Shown here: piece by piece, positions 11,574 to 23,371 of the stretch
Numbering within the stretch: the first letter of the stretch is position 1
Layout of the letters: each line of letters begins with the position of its first letter
Position numbers and translations under genes: made by a program
The notes under the pieces: generated by a model
Told to the model about the DNA's origin: nothing
The model's input: only the letters and a program-made list of their open reading frames with translations
Database searches by the model: none
Origin: Parapristionchus giblindavisi
Lineage: Eukaryota; Nematoda; Chromadorea; Rhabditida; Diplogasteridae
DNA length: 64,000 bases
Assembly: GCA_943737045.1 (NCBI GenBank)
Contig: CALSFV010000047.1
Span: 248,001 to 312,000, forward strand
Reading direction: 5' to 3'

Positions 11574-11672
11574 AAACTAACTTGCTTGTTTAGAGTACTA
11601 TATGTATTAAAGATGAAAAATGAAACCATCAAAAGTCCAGTGGATGCCTGCTGTAAATAACAAGTCATCATT

Positions 11673-11707
11673 GATCTATGATAAATTAAATTAAATTAAA
11701 TTAAATC
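11673..11707 (+). repeat. (AAATT)n tail
   Basis: CTATGATAAATTAAATTAAA with further units. The reverse complement of the same junction occurs at 23895-23932, which suggests the 3' tail of a retroposed element family. Confidence 0.5.
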
Positions 11708-11974
11708 ATCAAATGCAAATTGATGGTGGAATCTCTGAAGCAAAAAGTTTTCCAAAGTCACGTGTACGAAGGGACTTGAAGCCAATCTTTTAAAATCACA
11801 TTGCGTCTGGCAATTTCCCACTAAAAAAACAACCGATATAAAGTCTGAAAATGGCTTGTATAATCATGCCCAAATGTACGACATTGCACGGTATTATGAG
11901 TCAAAATCGCGCTGAATGACTTTTCATAATTCTATGTGTCGAACTATACCGAATGGAATCGTTGAAATGCACGT

Positions 11975-12060
11975 TTGCCGGATCTCTACTCTGCATTGCC
12001 CATACGAGAGTGTGACCAGCGCATTGATTTTCAAATTAGCTCAGGGTGTCACCTTAAGCC
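11975..12060. repeat. Partial R2 MITE
   Basis: ACTCTGCATTGCCCATACGA and TCAAATTAGCTCAGGGTGTC correspond to one half of the R2 palindrome. Confidence 0.5.
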
Positions 12061-12289
12061 AACACTCTCCTGTTTTTCAAAGTTAAAACAATAAGTTGGA
12101 TAAGCTGATCTCCACTACAAAAATCATAAATACATTTATGTACGACGATAGCCTAGGCCGTACGGAGAACGAATAGGCAATGTCCTCAAATACGGAATAT
12201 TTATTGTCGATCACTATCCAACACTCCTTCTCCAACATCCACGTGTAGTTAGGCCACGATTGAGCGAACTTAAATTACGCCCTTGTATT

Positions 12290-12398
12290 CCGTCGTTTAA
12301 ACCCCTAATTTTTAAACTCCCCCGCTATTGTAAGTCTCGAAACAACGAAAGCGAGAGAGTTCTTGCAGAGTTCGGAGATTTGGGGTGTTCCTTTAGCA
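12290..12398. repeat. Degenerate R2 MITE
   Basis: CCCTAATTTTTAAACTCCCC and GAGAGAGTTCTTGCAGAGTT with GGGGTGTTCCTTTA form an imperfect R2-like palindrome next to R1 copy D. Confidence 0.45.
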
Positions 12399-12407
12399 AT
12401 TTAAGTG

Positions 12408-12614
12408 CTCTGGTATTTCCAAACTAGTAGTTTACTTAAGTTAAGTCACAGTCTAGCAGTTTACTGTTAGTTTACTAATAGTGAAAGAATATTTGACGAA
12501 AAGCATTACCGTATTATACACCACTCTAGTAAACTTGCGTTTAACTAGCTGTAGGCTTGCAAGTCTGCGGCTAGTGAGAATGATAAGTAAACTACTAGTT
12601 TGAAAATACCAGAG
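12408..12614. mobile_element. MITE family R1 copy D
   Basis: Begins CTCTGGTATTTCCAAACTAG and ends CTAGTTTGAAAATACCAGAG. It ends 8 bp downstream of the donor site of the chemoreceptor exon 12623-12739 (minus strand), as do or nearly do two other copies in the SRX gene. Confidence 0.85.
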
Positions 12615-12622
12615 GTGTGTAC

Positions 12623-13936
12623 CTCGGTACGGAGATACTCTTCGGAAGCTATGTCGTATTTGGCGGCCATATACATGCACAAAGATAATAGGATGAGTGC
12701 TGTGTGAATGACAGCATAGAATAAACGTGATTGCACTTTCTGGAAATAAGAGATCTGTTGCAATAGTCTTCATTTATTTATTTATTTAAATGAGTTGATA
12801 TCTTTAAGACGTTCCCCGCAACACTTATGATCACGATGAACCTTGATCCTAAAACCTTATTGTTAGTTTCAACATTCCATTGAAATTCTTATTCTATTTT
12901 TTTCTGCTGAAATTATTAATTAAATAAATTAATAATTAGAAAAAAATAATATTTAATTTAATACATTTAACTTCCAAATAGATCCAGGATCCAGAAATAA
13001 TTGATAACGATAGAAGAAACAGAAGACAATAGAAGCACCGAATTCATTAAGTATAAAAATCATAACTGTCTTCAAAGAAATAACGATTATTGCTATATAT
13101 TGGCTTGAAATCATGCTTTGATTGCCACATCTTTTATATGTATGATAACTTAAATCAAATTTAAAATAAAGGGAGTACATACATGATATCTATCACCCAT
13201 AGCGCATGTGTCTCTATAAGTAAATACTTTTTGGAATTCACTCCCATCTGAATCAGTTCTATCCCCTCCTAAACTCTTCAATACAGTGTTGATAAACATC
13301 CCTCCTAATATTATCATTCAAATTTTCTCGAATTCGTGCCTGAAACCTTTCCCACTATAAACTGCTACCGTGACGACGGAAATCCATCTATCCCTTTTCT
13401 TTTCCCGTATCACACCTTCTCACTATATTTGATGGAATAAATTAATAATTAAATAAATAAAGATATAATTCACAAGACCGATGTGCATATTCACCCCGAT
13501 TGCACACAGCAATCCTTCGCTGAATCCTCCAATAATAGGGAACATGGAATAGAGAACGTTCAGTACACGAAAGCTAATGTCATTCATGGTATTCCAGAAC
13601 TGAAAACAATTTTTGTCAGGCGCTTTTTCGGGGAAAAAAAAGGAAAAACCTAGATTTCATTTCTTTTTCATTTGAGAGATATTATTTCAGCGTCGAAAAA
13701 CGAGATTATTTCGACCACGGAAAAATAGAGAAAAAATTGCGAGAAAAAATAGAAAATGAACGGAAATGCAACTGTACTTGTACATAGAGGATGAAGTATT
13801 TGTAGTGTTTGAAAATTATTGGCAACTTTGCCAGTATTATATAGATCACAAACAGAGACAGGGTTAATGAAATCGCTCCAACAATATGTTGGTAAGTCAA
13901 GAAAACGTGCTCAAGCCATGCTATCTCTGATGACAT
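12623..13936 (-). pseudogene. SRI/SRH-like serpentine chemoreceptor, broken
   Basis: Pieces of a nematode seven-transmembrane receptor, in order. Exon 13778-13936 starts MSSEIAWLEHVFL and has TM1 (HIVGAISLTLSLFVIYIIL) with YKYFILYVQ. Exon 13465-13599 (FWNTMNDISFR, PIIGGFSEGLL) gives TM2. A TM3-like piece is at about 12970-13180 (LNEFGASIVFCFFYRYQLFL). Exon 12623-12739 is TM6-like (VQSRLFYAVIHTALILLSL). The exon 1-2 junction is a proper GT-AG splice. A LINE 3' end (13190-13470) interrupts the frame after TM2, no TM4-TM5 exon is visible, and R1 copy D follows the last piece. I infer a pseudogene. The subfamily (SRI versus SRH) is a guess from PIxGGxxxGLL. Confidence 0.6.
13190..13470 (+). mobile_element. 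LINE 3' fragment
   Basis: One frame gives FWNSLPSESVLSPPKLF, the end of the reverse-transcriptase protein of the LINE family seen at 39.2-42.6 kb (WNSLPTDIVTSSPIRFK). It is followed by GACGGAAATCCATCT and the tail TTTGATGGAATAAATTAATA. GATAT occurs on both sides (about 13183 and 13471) and could be the target-site duplication. Confidence 0.65.
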
Positions 13937-14537
13937 ATCTAAATTTTAAAAAAAAAACTTATTTTGGGTTCAATTATATTTTGAATATATCTAGATATTA
14001 GATATCGATAGAATTTATGAAACTTTGTGAAACAAAATAAACAATAAAATATCGTGGGAGGTAATATTTTGTTTAGTTCAGAAGAAATTACTACCGTGCT
14101 CGCAAGTTTCCAGTCGGGCGATAGGTTTCGAATGTAGCAAATTGTACGTTTGGGCAATGCATAAATAAGTATATCTTTAGGTTACTAGGCTACATTGCTA
14201 TTAGGTTTTTTTGTGGTTTGTATATTATTCACCTGTGCATTATCGGAAATCATTTCATTACCACAAAATTTTCGAAGGAAAAACTTTTTCATTTCTATTT
14301 GGATAAACAATATATATTGAGTAAGCCTAATTTGCTCGCTCTTCAACCGAAATAAACACTTTGTGTAATTGAGAAAGATTATTATACATAGTTTTATCAG
14401 AAAACATGGCAAAACTGTGAAAAATGATGATAGAAAAGGGAAAATGTATTCGTGGGTTGAGATGCGACGAGGATGAGGGAAAGACGGGAAAGACAGACAA
14501 AGAAAACAATGTTGTACTAGTTCGGCACCGCCAGGGC

Positions 14538-14582
14538 GACGTTCTAATTGCCGGCTGCGACGTTCTAATTGCCGGCTGCCGG
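14538..14582 (+). repeat. 21-bp tandem repeat in collagen 2 3' region
   Basis: GACGTTCTAATTGCCGGCTG is repeated twice in succession just 3' of the collagen 2 stop codon, within the likely 3' UTR. Confidence 0.75.
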
Positions 14583-14594
14583 CCGTGAAACAAT

Positions 14595-17040
14595 CTAATA
14601 TCCGGGAGCGGTACGGGGAGGAGGGCAGTGGTCGCATCCACCTCCGTTTCCGGAAGCTCCGGGCTCTCCAGGCTGACCGTCGGCTCCGGGAGCTCCGGGG
14701 CGTCCGTCGTTTCCAGCGTCTCCCTGAGGTCCGGGAGGTCCAGGGCGAGACTTGCCGGGGGCTCCGGGCTGTCCAGGGTTTCCAGCGGGTCCAGGCTGTC
14801 CAGGGGCTCCGGGAGCTCCGTTGGGTCCGGGAACGGTGATAAGCTCTCCGGGGGCTCCACGCTGTCCGGCTCTTCCGGGCTGTCCGTCGTTTCCGGGAGG
14901 TCCAGGGGGTCCGGGAGGTCCGGGGCGTCCTCGTCCAGCGGAAGGTGCGGGCTTGCCAGGAGCTCCGGGGTGTCCAGATTGTCCCTTGGGTCCAGGGCGT
15001 CCAGCGGGTCCGGCAGGTCCGATGGGGCAATCGAAGCAGAAGTCTCCCTCGGAAGCCTCCTGTCCAGGCTGGGCATCAGATCCGGGTCTTCCGTCATTTC
15101 CGGGGTGTCCGTCGTTTCCGGGTCTTCCGTCGGATCCGGGAGGTCCAGGGGGTCCGGCGTTTCCGACTCCGCATGAGCAGCATGATCCTTAAGCAAAACG
15201 ATAAGTAAAGGCGAAATAGGGTCGTGAAACCGGACCCATGTCTTGGACCCGTGAACGGGAACCCTGAATTGGTAGTTACCTGAGCCGGATGAGAAGCTCT
15301 CAATGGGGGCATCCTCGTATCCGCCGTAGGTGGAAGCTCCGCGAGCGCGGGCACGAGAAGAGTGTCCCGAGTTTCCAGATGAGCGACGGAAAGCCTGAAG
15401 GAGAATGGTATTGATTGATCAACCACCTTTTTTTTGATTTTTTTTGAAAACTCGGATTTTCACTGATTTCTGTACTTCTACATAGCTCGAAAGGTAATTA
15501 TTAAAGTCAAAACTCGTAATTAGCAAAATAATTAGCAAACATGACGGTACCTCACGCTTCAGACGTCCCTGAACTCCCTTGATCTTCTCGTACTGAAAAT
15601 GAAGATTATTGATTTTCAGAAATATTTACAATTTTTCAGATTTTTTGCTAAATAAATCATATGTAGCAAGGGTACAGCACAGGGTAATAGCCTTCGCTTA
15701 GCCTCATTTATAATAATTTCATCATTTCTCGAACGCGGTTTACCCATTCCATTCCCCCCCCCCCCATAAGATCGTTGTTCCCATTATCCGCGTTCTCATG
15801 ATGCGTGTACCTCCGGGTCGAGATTTCTCATATGTATAGAGAGTGCAGTAAAAAAGGGTAGATACGCTGAATAGAGCCCTTTCCTCTTTTATATGGAGGG
15901 AGAGTAAAGTAATACATCTTTGGCCTTGTGAGTGAGAGAGAGAGGAAGCAGCGCGAGAGGTGGATAGATCACCCAGCAAAACTGGTCCTGTATATTTTAT
16001 TCTATTCAATTCGAGAGCGACTATCTATCCCATTCTCTTCCTGAGGTCTTTGCCATAATAGGCACACGCACAACAGGGTTCCGCTCGCTGAATCAGCCCG
16101 TACTATGGTTGGCAAACGCACTGCAGGGGGTACCTCAACCGGGGACCGTAATCAAGAAACCAGTGGCAATCCTCCCTCCCTATACTACCTCACATCTGGA
16201 TTGTTACCAGGAGGTCATAGGGAAGACCATAAGTCATTCACAAGACGTTTTACTGCAGTGCGATAATTGAATGTGAAAGAGACAGACATAGTAACAGGTA
16301 TTCTCTATTACTAGCAAAGGAACGGAGCTTGCTAAGTGTAAAATATGGATATCCGAGCACTAACTGTGGGAGATAGAACACTAACAGTGAGAGCTACATA
16401 ACCTTAAACCCCGTCGTGTGTCTAAAGTTAGGCTTAGGTGCCGGCGATCAGTGAAAAAGTCAAAAGAGCACGACTCGACAGGAGTCAATTTACAATGAGA
16501 GACAGCCATGCGAGAGCGCATTATGTTTTTCTCGCACTTTCACTTTCTATATCCAGTGTGGCCAGTAGCTATAGTCAACTTCGCGCTACAATCATACGAA
16601 ACCTCTGGGTATGTTCTCTATCACAAGGAATTGCTAAAGAATGCGTAGTATGAAGAGTGCGTTTTCCTTTGAGCTCGATGACTTACTCTGCCGTATTCGC
16701 TCCACAGTCCATCGGTGCGGTGCTTGCAGAAGTCGACCTCCTGCTGCAGGTTGGACTGGACGTGCTGCAACATACTTAGTGTTAAGTCAACGTCCTAAGT
16801 GCCATACTTAGTGTTAAGTCAACGTCCTAAGTGCCATACTTAGTGCTAAGTCAACGCCTTAAGTGCCATACTTAAGGCTAAGTCGGGTTAAGTTGGGTTT
16901 ACCTGCATGTAGTTGTAGAGCATGGGCACGGCGATGATGGCAGTGAGCGTGGCCACGGTGGAGACAGCGATGCCGAAGAAGGCAAGGCGTCTCAACGAGT
17001 CGGCGCGGACTACCGCCTCCTTAGGATCGTCGTAGCTCAT
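14595..17040 (-). CDS. Cuticle collagen 2 (5 exons, 321 aa)
   Basis: A structural collagen of the cuticle. Minus-strand exons are 16903-17040, 16687-16764, 15551-15592, 15280-15394 and 14595-15187. The last junction is phase 1 (G+GA), giving GSGSCCSCGVG. The N-terminal anchor [20 protein letters not shown] (residues 20-39) and QSNLQQEVDFCKHRTDGLW precede furin-type sites RLKR (82-85) and RARAR (100-104). Gly-X-Y domains lie between CCSC (127-130), CFDC and CDHC, ending [13 protein letters not shown] exactly as in collagen 1. The Gly-X-Y tract breaks at GKPAPSAGRGRPG and ELITVP. The extra exons 3-4 (Ser/Arg/Tyr-rich, ASTYGGYEDAP) are absent from collagen 1. A Tyr pair there could take part in di-tyrosine cross-linking (inference). 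Confidence 0.95.
16768..16885 (+). repeat. 32-bp tandem repeat in collagen 2 intron 1
   Basis: CATACTTAGTGTTAAGTCAA with CGTCCTAAGTGC is repeated about 3.5 times, degrading toward the exon 1 side. The corresponding intron of collagen 1 (1458-1540) has related ACTTAAGGGCACTTAG sequence. Confidence 0.8.
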
Positions 17041-18757
17041 CTGTAATGGCGCTGCTGAGATGTGCTGGCGCGAGTGTGGTGTTCAACAAGAAATGATCGA
17101 GTTTTAAGAGGCGCTTGATCAGGTAATATACTTGAGTCAAGATTGGGTTAAGTCCTAGACGATTGAACAGCACGGAACTTGAAAAAAATGGTGCGGGGCG
17201 AATCGAAGTAAGGTAAGAGGATGACTCTCTCTCTCAGGGATGAGCGGGGTAGTGAGGGAGTGAGATAGAGTGGGACAGGATGAGAGATCAAGAAATCGAG
17301 GCTAGACAAGATATGAGGAATGTTGAGCCTAGGGATACAGCCAATCATCATAAAGGTGAACGCATATCGCATTATATTGATTCCAGGCATTTTGTTCGGG
17401 GAATGTGAGCGATCATCAATTGACAAGAGAGCTTCAGTGATGTGCGGTCGTTCTCGCCAGAATATTGAGCGAACTAAACTCTACTTCAAAATCATACTTG
17501 AATTGGCCAGATGTATTATACCTATGGCCTATAGACACTCAAATAAACAGTATTACTAAGTAGTGGTTAAACCAAGAGGGGCGGAGCTTGCTTGAGAGGG
17601 AGGGCTGTCCGCCCTACAACAAAGAAAGTGAGAGTTCACCTACAAGTGCTTTCGAGACAGAATGTTTAGAGAGAGAGTGAAAATGGCACAAGAATGATGC
17701 CTAATACTACTTACTCGAGTATGAAATTGATCGATCTATCGCTAATCATCGAGGGACTTTTTGCAGCACCCCCCATCGATGCCCAATAAAACGACCGCGC
17801 CTTTTGTTTCAATTAATCTCGAAACGATGCTCCAGGGCATATTCAAAAGGGCAAGAACAGGATGAGACAGACAACGGAAGGCGGCTGCAGAATATAATAG
17901 AATAGAACAGAATAGACTGGAAATCGTAAGAAGGTAGAGGTTGGAGGGGAGGAGGAGGAGGAGGAATGAGAAGAGGAGGAGAAGCGATCTGTATGTCTGT
18001 CTCAATCGACACCAATCGTTTTATATATGGCGAACTGCTGGGTCGAAGGGCGGGATCGGAGGTGCTGAAGCGATACTAGTAAGAGTAGGCAGTATATGGA
18101 GAGAGAGTTTGATCAAGCCCTAGAGGGAGCGAACAAGAGTGTGCACGATAACAAGAGAGTGAAGAGAAGCAGAGAGTGACGAGAGAGTGATGGAACTGGA
18201 GAGGGCGCAGAGACAGCACGACGAGGGACTTGTGGACAGTCGGTTGTAATGGTGTTCACTGTGTAGGCGGACGATACCTTCGTCATTATCATCAGCTTTT
18301 TCACCGTTCTTTGTCTCTTGTGTTATGATCGACACTTATTTTTCAATAGCTACCGTCCCGGATGGAAATATTTTATTGATTATTGGTCAATTATGGAATC
18401 CGAAATGGTAAAAGTGTTCATATTCCTCAGTTGTATTTGCAAAGTCACTAATACTCACTGGCATAGTCTTATGGTGCATTCGGTATGGTAGTCTAAATGC
18501 TTCTCCTCCCCTGCTCATGTGATACGCTCTTACTATCTTACTATCTTCACCCTATCAGATCTCTTGGTTCCAAAACTGCCTAGCACCCCCTCCTCCTACT
18601 CCAATGGCATTCCGCATACAATGTTTGTCAGGCAGTTACCGTGCATGGGACACTCTCAATTTACCATGCTCTATCGTCCCGGCCAAGTCCGATTCGATTT
18701 CACTCGTCCTCGCTGCGAAACTGAATAGGGACATTGAGGGGGAGAGATGGTGAGGGA

Positions 18758-18801
<44 letters not shown>

Positions 18802-20280
18802 GGGAGAGAGAGAGAGAGAGAGATAGAGAAGGAGAGGGAGTGGTGAAGCACGTATAAGCAAATAACTGTCCAAGTTGTACCCCGGCATCGTTTCGGTTTT
18901 ACTCGGTTCCTTACATCACTAGGCTATCAAAATAGAAAGATAGAATATTTATATTTTAGCATTTATAATAAAGGTTTTGATACTGTCCAGAGATGTCCAG
19001 AGATGTCCAGAGATTACAGTAAAGTGCACAGTATTCTGATGTGAGCCAAGTGAGAGAGCAGTAGTCCTGAGAGAGGTTCTATGTTGAGCGGTCGTTCTAG
19101 CTGACAAAATGCACAGAACATTGTGAGTCTATAGATAGTACGGTATCCAAGAGTACGGTATGCAAGTGCCACCTGACAGGGTACGGTATCTCCTTTGTGC
19201 CGAACCAGTAGCCATCGATCATGCGATGTCTTATGACGTTCGACATGTCAGTCACTTCATTGTTGGGAAGAGTACGAGTATTCTCGGGGTGAAAGAAGAA
19301 GACATATCCGGTCGGAAGGAAGCCATTGTGTGAACTGATGGATAGGTGCGGAGTGAGGGGAGCCAAACCCTTTGTGAGCGGTTTCTCCAAGCCAAAATGA
19401 CATCTCGCTGACAGATGTGTTGAGAGGAATGACAAGGCTTATTTATTTATCATACATCCATAAGATGCGACAACATTTGAAACAACAAGTAAATGAGAGG
19501 TTGTGGGATTTAAAAAAACGAGGGGTAAGGGGGAGGTGGGGAAGTGCGGGGGTTTACTCGGATTGAATTCATTACCCAAGATATTTGCAACTAGGTGTAC
19601 CATCAACACCGTAATACGGATACTTAGTGGGACCTTTCAATCACCTCTCAATTCTTTCCAATGTTATCTGGATGTAGGATAATTTAAATTTAATTAAGTT
19701 ATTCTGTACCTCTCCTGAGCCTCATTTAAACCAAACGCCAGTGCACTCTTCCAATTGTGTATTACTCCGTTACTGTTCGCCATTTTATTTGCCAAAGGTG
19801 GAACAATATGAGGAAACATTGATTGAGAGAGAATAGACAGGGCGCAAAAAGCTCGTTGGGACAAAAAGAGACTGTGCTTGCATTGCGTTTATGATTGTCT
19901 GCATACATGCTATCCTGGTTGGGAACGGTCTTTTCTCTTGTCACAGACTCTGATAAGGCCAGCGGCATGGATAACTCGGGGGTAGGCTCAGCGGAGAGAC
20001 ATATTAATCGAAAATAAGGATCTTAATCTTAACTATATTATGTTGCTCAGGTTTGGTACCTTGAAACAAAAATGGCAATTGCTTCACTCGCTTTTATCAT
20101 GCCAATTCATGGACATCAGATCCATAGTTTCTATGAAATTTTAGATCAGCGAAATGGTGAAAATAAATCAGAACATTTTTCCGATTGTCAGGCCTGGCTG
20201 TATTCTGATCAGTAAGAACCATCTTCTAGTGAAACCTGTTCGTTCGAAGAGACAGGGGATTAAACTCTCACCCGATTAAC
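17041..20280. other. Upstream region of collagen 2, no gene seen
   Basis: This includes the promoter of collagen 2. A pure GA microsatellite occupies about 18752-18824, and a 12-bp unit (GAGATGTCCA with AG) is repeated three times at about 18979-19012. Several open frames of 60-112 codons overlap low-complexity DNA and are not supported as genes. Confidence 0.5.
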
Positions 20281-21117
20281 ATGACTGATCTTGGAATCAA
20301 CACCTTTTTTTTGCTTCTTTTAGCAAATGTATCAGGGATTCATATGAAATATATGAATCATCATGAAAGCAATGATTCTTTGGTAAATTGCACTATTTTT
20401 GGCCAGTTTTATTTCAATATAGTAGATTGGAAGGAGAGAAAAACAATGAAAAGAAAGAAAAAATAACATACACAGCCGTATCGCTTACATTCCAGTTTGA
20501 TGGACCTCATCCATTCAGATCCATTCACGTTCATGATGCAATGATTTTTTTTCATTTACAAACTGAGAAAAACTCCGGTTTAAAATAACACAAAAAGTGT
20601 TAAATATAACATTCCACATGTCTTGTGTGCTGTGGAGTACACTTTTTCTCTGTGTGAACGATAGTGATAGTTTTCCTAGTTTTCTGTCATATCATTTTCA
20701 ATACTTCGTTTCATTGGTCTTGGGAAAGCTCGGATAGCGGTATCTTTGGCTCGTAGAGCTCTCTCGTTTTTAGAGTGGGAGAGCAACTATTGTGTGATGT
20801 AAAGAAATACTTGACAATGGCCGTACTGCCTTTAGTTTAGTGGTCAGTTCAATCTCTCCTCTTATGTAGTATCATTGTATTGGGTACATTCAAAAGTTTT
20901 TTCCCTTAAACTTGGCATGTTTTAATCGTTAATGACGACATACACCATCTTTCATGGATACCCTTTGCTCATATCAAATATCAAAGATCAAAGATCGGCA
21001 CCAATCGATAATTTGGGAAGGTTTGGAATGTCAGGAGACTACGGATCAGTCAATGTCATGATCCAGCCACCTTCCTACTTGTTCACAGTGGGATACAATC
21101 GTCCATACAATGGTTGA
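20281..21117 (+). CDS. Possible small secreted protein (uncertain)
   Basis: Two pieces look more coding than their surroundings. The first, at 20281, encodes MTDLGINTFFLLLLANVSG, a plausible signal peptide, with a possible donor GTATCA after LLAN. The second, ending at a stop at 21117, encodes GRFGMSGDYGSVNVMIQPPS and then YLFTVGYNRPYNG. A half copy of the R4 MITE (20383-20600) lies between them. I cannot place a convincing acceptor for the second exon, so the joint model is a hypothesis. The family is not recognised. Confidence 0.25.
20383..20600. mobile_element. Half copy of R4 MITE (diverged)
   Basis: TTTCAATATAGTAGATTGG, the GAAAAACAATGAAAAGAAAG stretch and CATTCAGATCCATTCACGTT match the right half of the R4 elements at 22900-23371 and 45674-46145. 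Confidence 0.65.
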
Positions 21118-22899
21118 AGAGAAAGCTGACTTTGATACAGTCTCATTGAAATCTCATTGTGTCCTTACTATTAGTTGAATTGTCACAGCCCTTTTTGACT
21201 CTATCTTGTTCAAATGTCTTAATGCGAAAAGAATCGACTGAAAATTGTCTTTTAAATATAGGCCCGAAGAAAAGATTAGGCCTTGAAATATCACTGACCG
21301 GTGATGCCCCGCAGGACTTCGGTGCCTTGAAAAATGGGATGTACCTTTACCTTTAAAGAAGGGGACCCATGAGTTGGCATGACTGACTCTCGCCACGATA
21401 AGCATGTTGGCTATTGTTTATATTATATGGTAATTGGCGTAAGGGACAATGAGAAAATGAGAGAGCTAAGTATGCAAATCGGATGGTCACTCTCTACATG
21501 CCTTGAAAGCTATACTTTCAGTGCGCATAGTGTGCTTTAAACAAATCGGGAATCAATATCATATATGTCTTTCGATTCGTGTGATGAATCTATATCATTC
21601 TATCCGAACAGTCTTATTACGAAAAAACTCGTGGGTCTCCATCTTTAAGTTACCTTTTAAACAGTAGGTCCTTAAAGGGCACAGTTGTCAGTGACCGTCT
21701 AATTTCATGGACCATTTCTTTTTCGAAAAGTACATCTTTCTTTGAAAGTGCCCTAAAGGCATTATATTGGTCGACGCTCTCTTAATTTCACACACTATTT
21801 ATCAGTTCTCTACATATCAACGATATTAGATAGATCTATGAATAGACTATGATTCCCATCGATTTGAACGAGTATTGTTGTTGTTTTTATGTGGATTCAC
21901 GACAGGTATTTCTGACCATAATGTGGTTTTCTCTGTTGACAGAACAGCTAACAGCAGGGGTCGAGAGGTCGTCGTGCGAACTCTTTTGACCCATTCTTGA
22001 TTTCACTTTCGTTTGGACCACCAAACAATAGGGAGAAAACAGTGAAAGTGAAGGCAGGCCGCGTTCATGGCAATTCAAGAAATTACCCCCATAAAGAGAT
22101 ACGAGTAATTGTAAAGAACTAGTGTAATACCCTTTAACGGAGTTGAAGCTCTAGTAATTAATGAAGTGAATTCGTTGGACTTTTGTACAATACGAACAGC
22201 TTCGGTTGAAATTTAAAATACTTTGTTTCTTTGAATATCTTTTTTAAATACCTTGCAACGTTCATACTTTGTATAGAATTACGCCATTATCTGCAAATTT
22301 ACCAAAAGGTGCTTTGTGAAGATTATTTAGTTTATAAATTTAGTTTAATTATTTTTTAAGATAAAGTGGTTGACTCTGACAGTATTATACCTACATGCTT
22401 GCAACATAACATATGATAATACTTTCCTGCCAGCACAATGTGCGGACGGGGTCAAAGTAGGGGGTGTCTTCATATTCACAAGTAATATCCGTCGGTCTCT
22501 GAGAGAACATGACAACAAGGCATGTCATGCGAGTACTTAAAGTGTTCGATCGTTGATGGTTGAAGTATCATGAGGACTCTAATTACCGTTCAAGAAGTAG
22601 ACAAGGACTATTTCCTCTACCGTTCTTTGTCCAACTCTTCCTTTTTTCGAAACTCTTCACAGATAAGTTGTCAGCGTCATTGATGTAGTGGCCGAAACAT
22701 TACAAAGTACCTTTCAGGTTTCAAGCTTCTTAAATATCTTTTTTTTGAAAATCTATATCTTTTTTTAAAATATAATATCTTTTAAAAATTATTTATAACA
22801 CGTATGCAAATTTTGAATAAACTATTATTATAATATGTTTTAGCATCTATGTATACTTAAATCAAATTACATCAAAGATTTCATGGCCTGCCACTGGCT
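21118..22899. other. Intergenic, no gene seen
   Basis: No ORF with coding character and no clear repeat is seen by eye. Confidence 0.4.
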
Positions 22900-23371
22900 C
22901 TATCGTACATGTAAAAATTGTTGTATCATGAACGGTGTGAATGGATCTGAACGGATCAGGCCGATCAAACGTGATTGTGAGCGAGAAGGCCATTTTCGTT
23001 ATTTTTCTTTCTTTTCATTGTTTTTCTTTCCTTCGAATCTACTGTATTGAAAGAAATCACGCCAAAATATTGCCATTTAGCAAAAATCATTGCTTTACAA
23101 ATGAATAAATTGTTCCGATTATACGCTGAATAAATGGGTCAATTTTGGTTCATTGGAGCAATTTATTCCTCGCAAAAATGATGATTTTTGTTAAATGGCA
23201 ATATTTTGGCCTAATGTATTTCAATATAGTAGATTCGCTGAAAAGAAAAACAATGAAAATAAAGAAAAATAACGAAAATGGCCGGCTCGCTCACAATCCC
23301 GTTTGATCGGCCTGATCCGTTCAGATCCATTCACACCGTTCATGATACAACTATTTTTACGTGTACGATAG
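22900..23371. mobile_element. Palindromic MITE, family R4 copy 1 (472 bp)
   Basis: Begins CTATCGTACATGTAAAAATT and ends with the inverse, ACGTGTACGATAG. Arms of about 200 bp are inverted copies (ACGGTGTGAATGGATCTGAA paired with TTCAGATCCATTCACACCGT). Nearly identical to the copy at 45674-46145. No coding capacity. Confidence 0.88.

Noticed and set aside
14628..15192. Plus-strand Pro/Gly- and Ser-rich open frames over collagen 2
   Set aside because: Antisense shadows of the Gly-X-Y tract; the plus-strand GAPG-like reading arises because the complement of CCN-GGN is again GGN/CCN-rich.
18636..18888. Ser/Leu-rich frames at the GA microsatellite
   Set aside because: Translated simple repeat.
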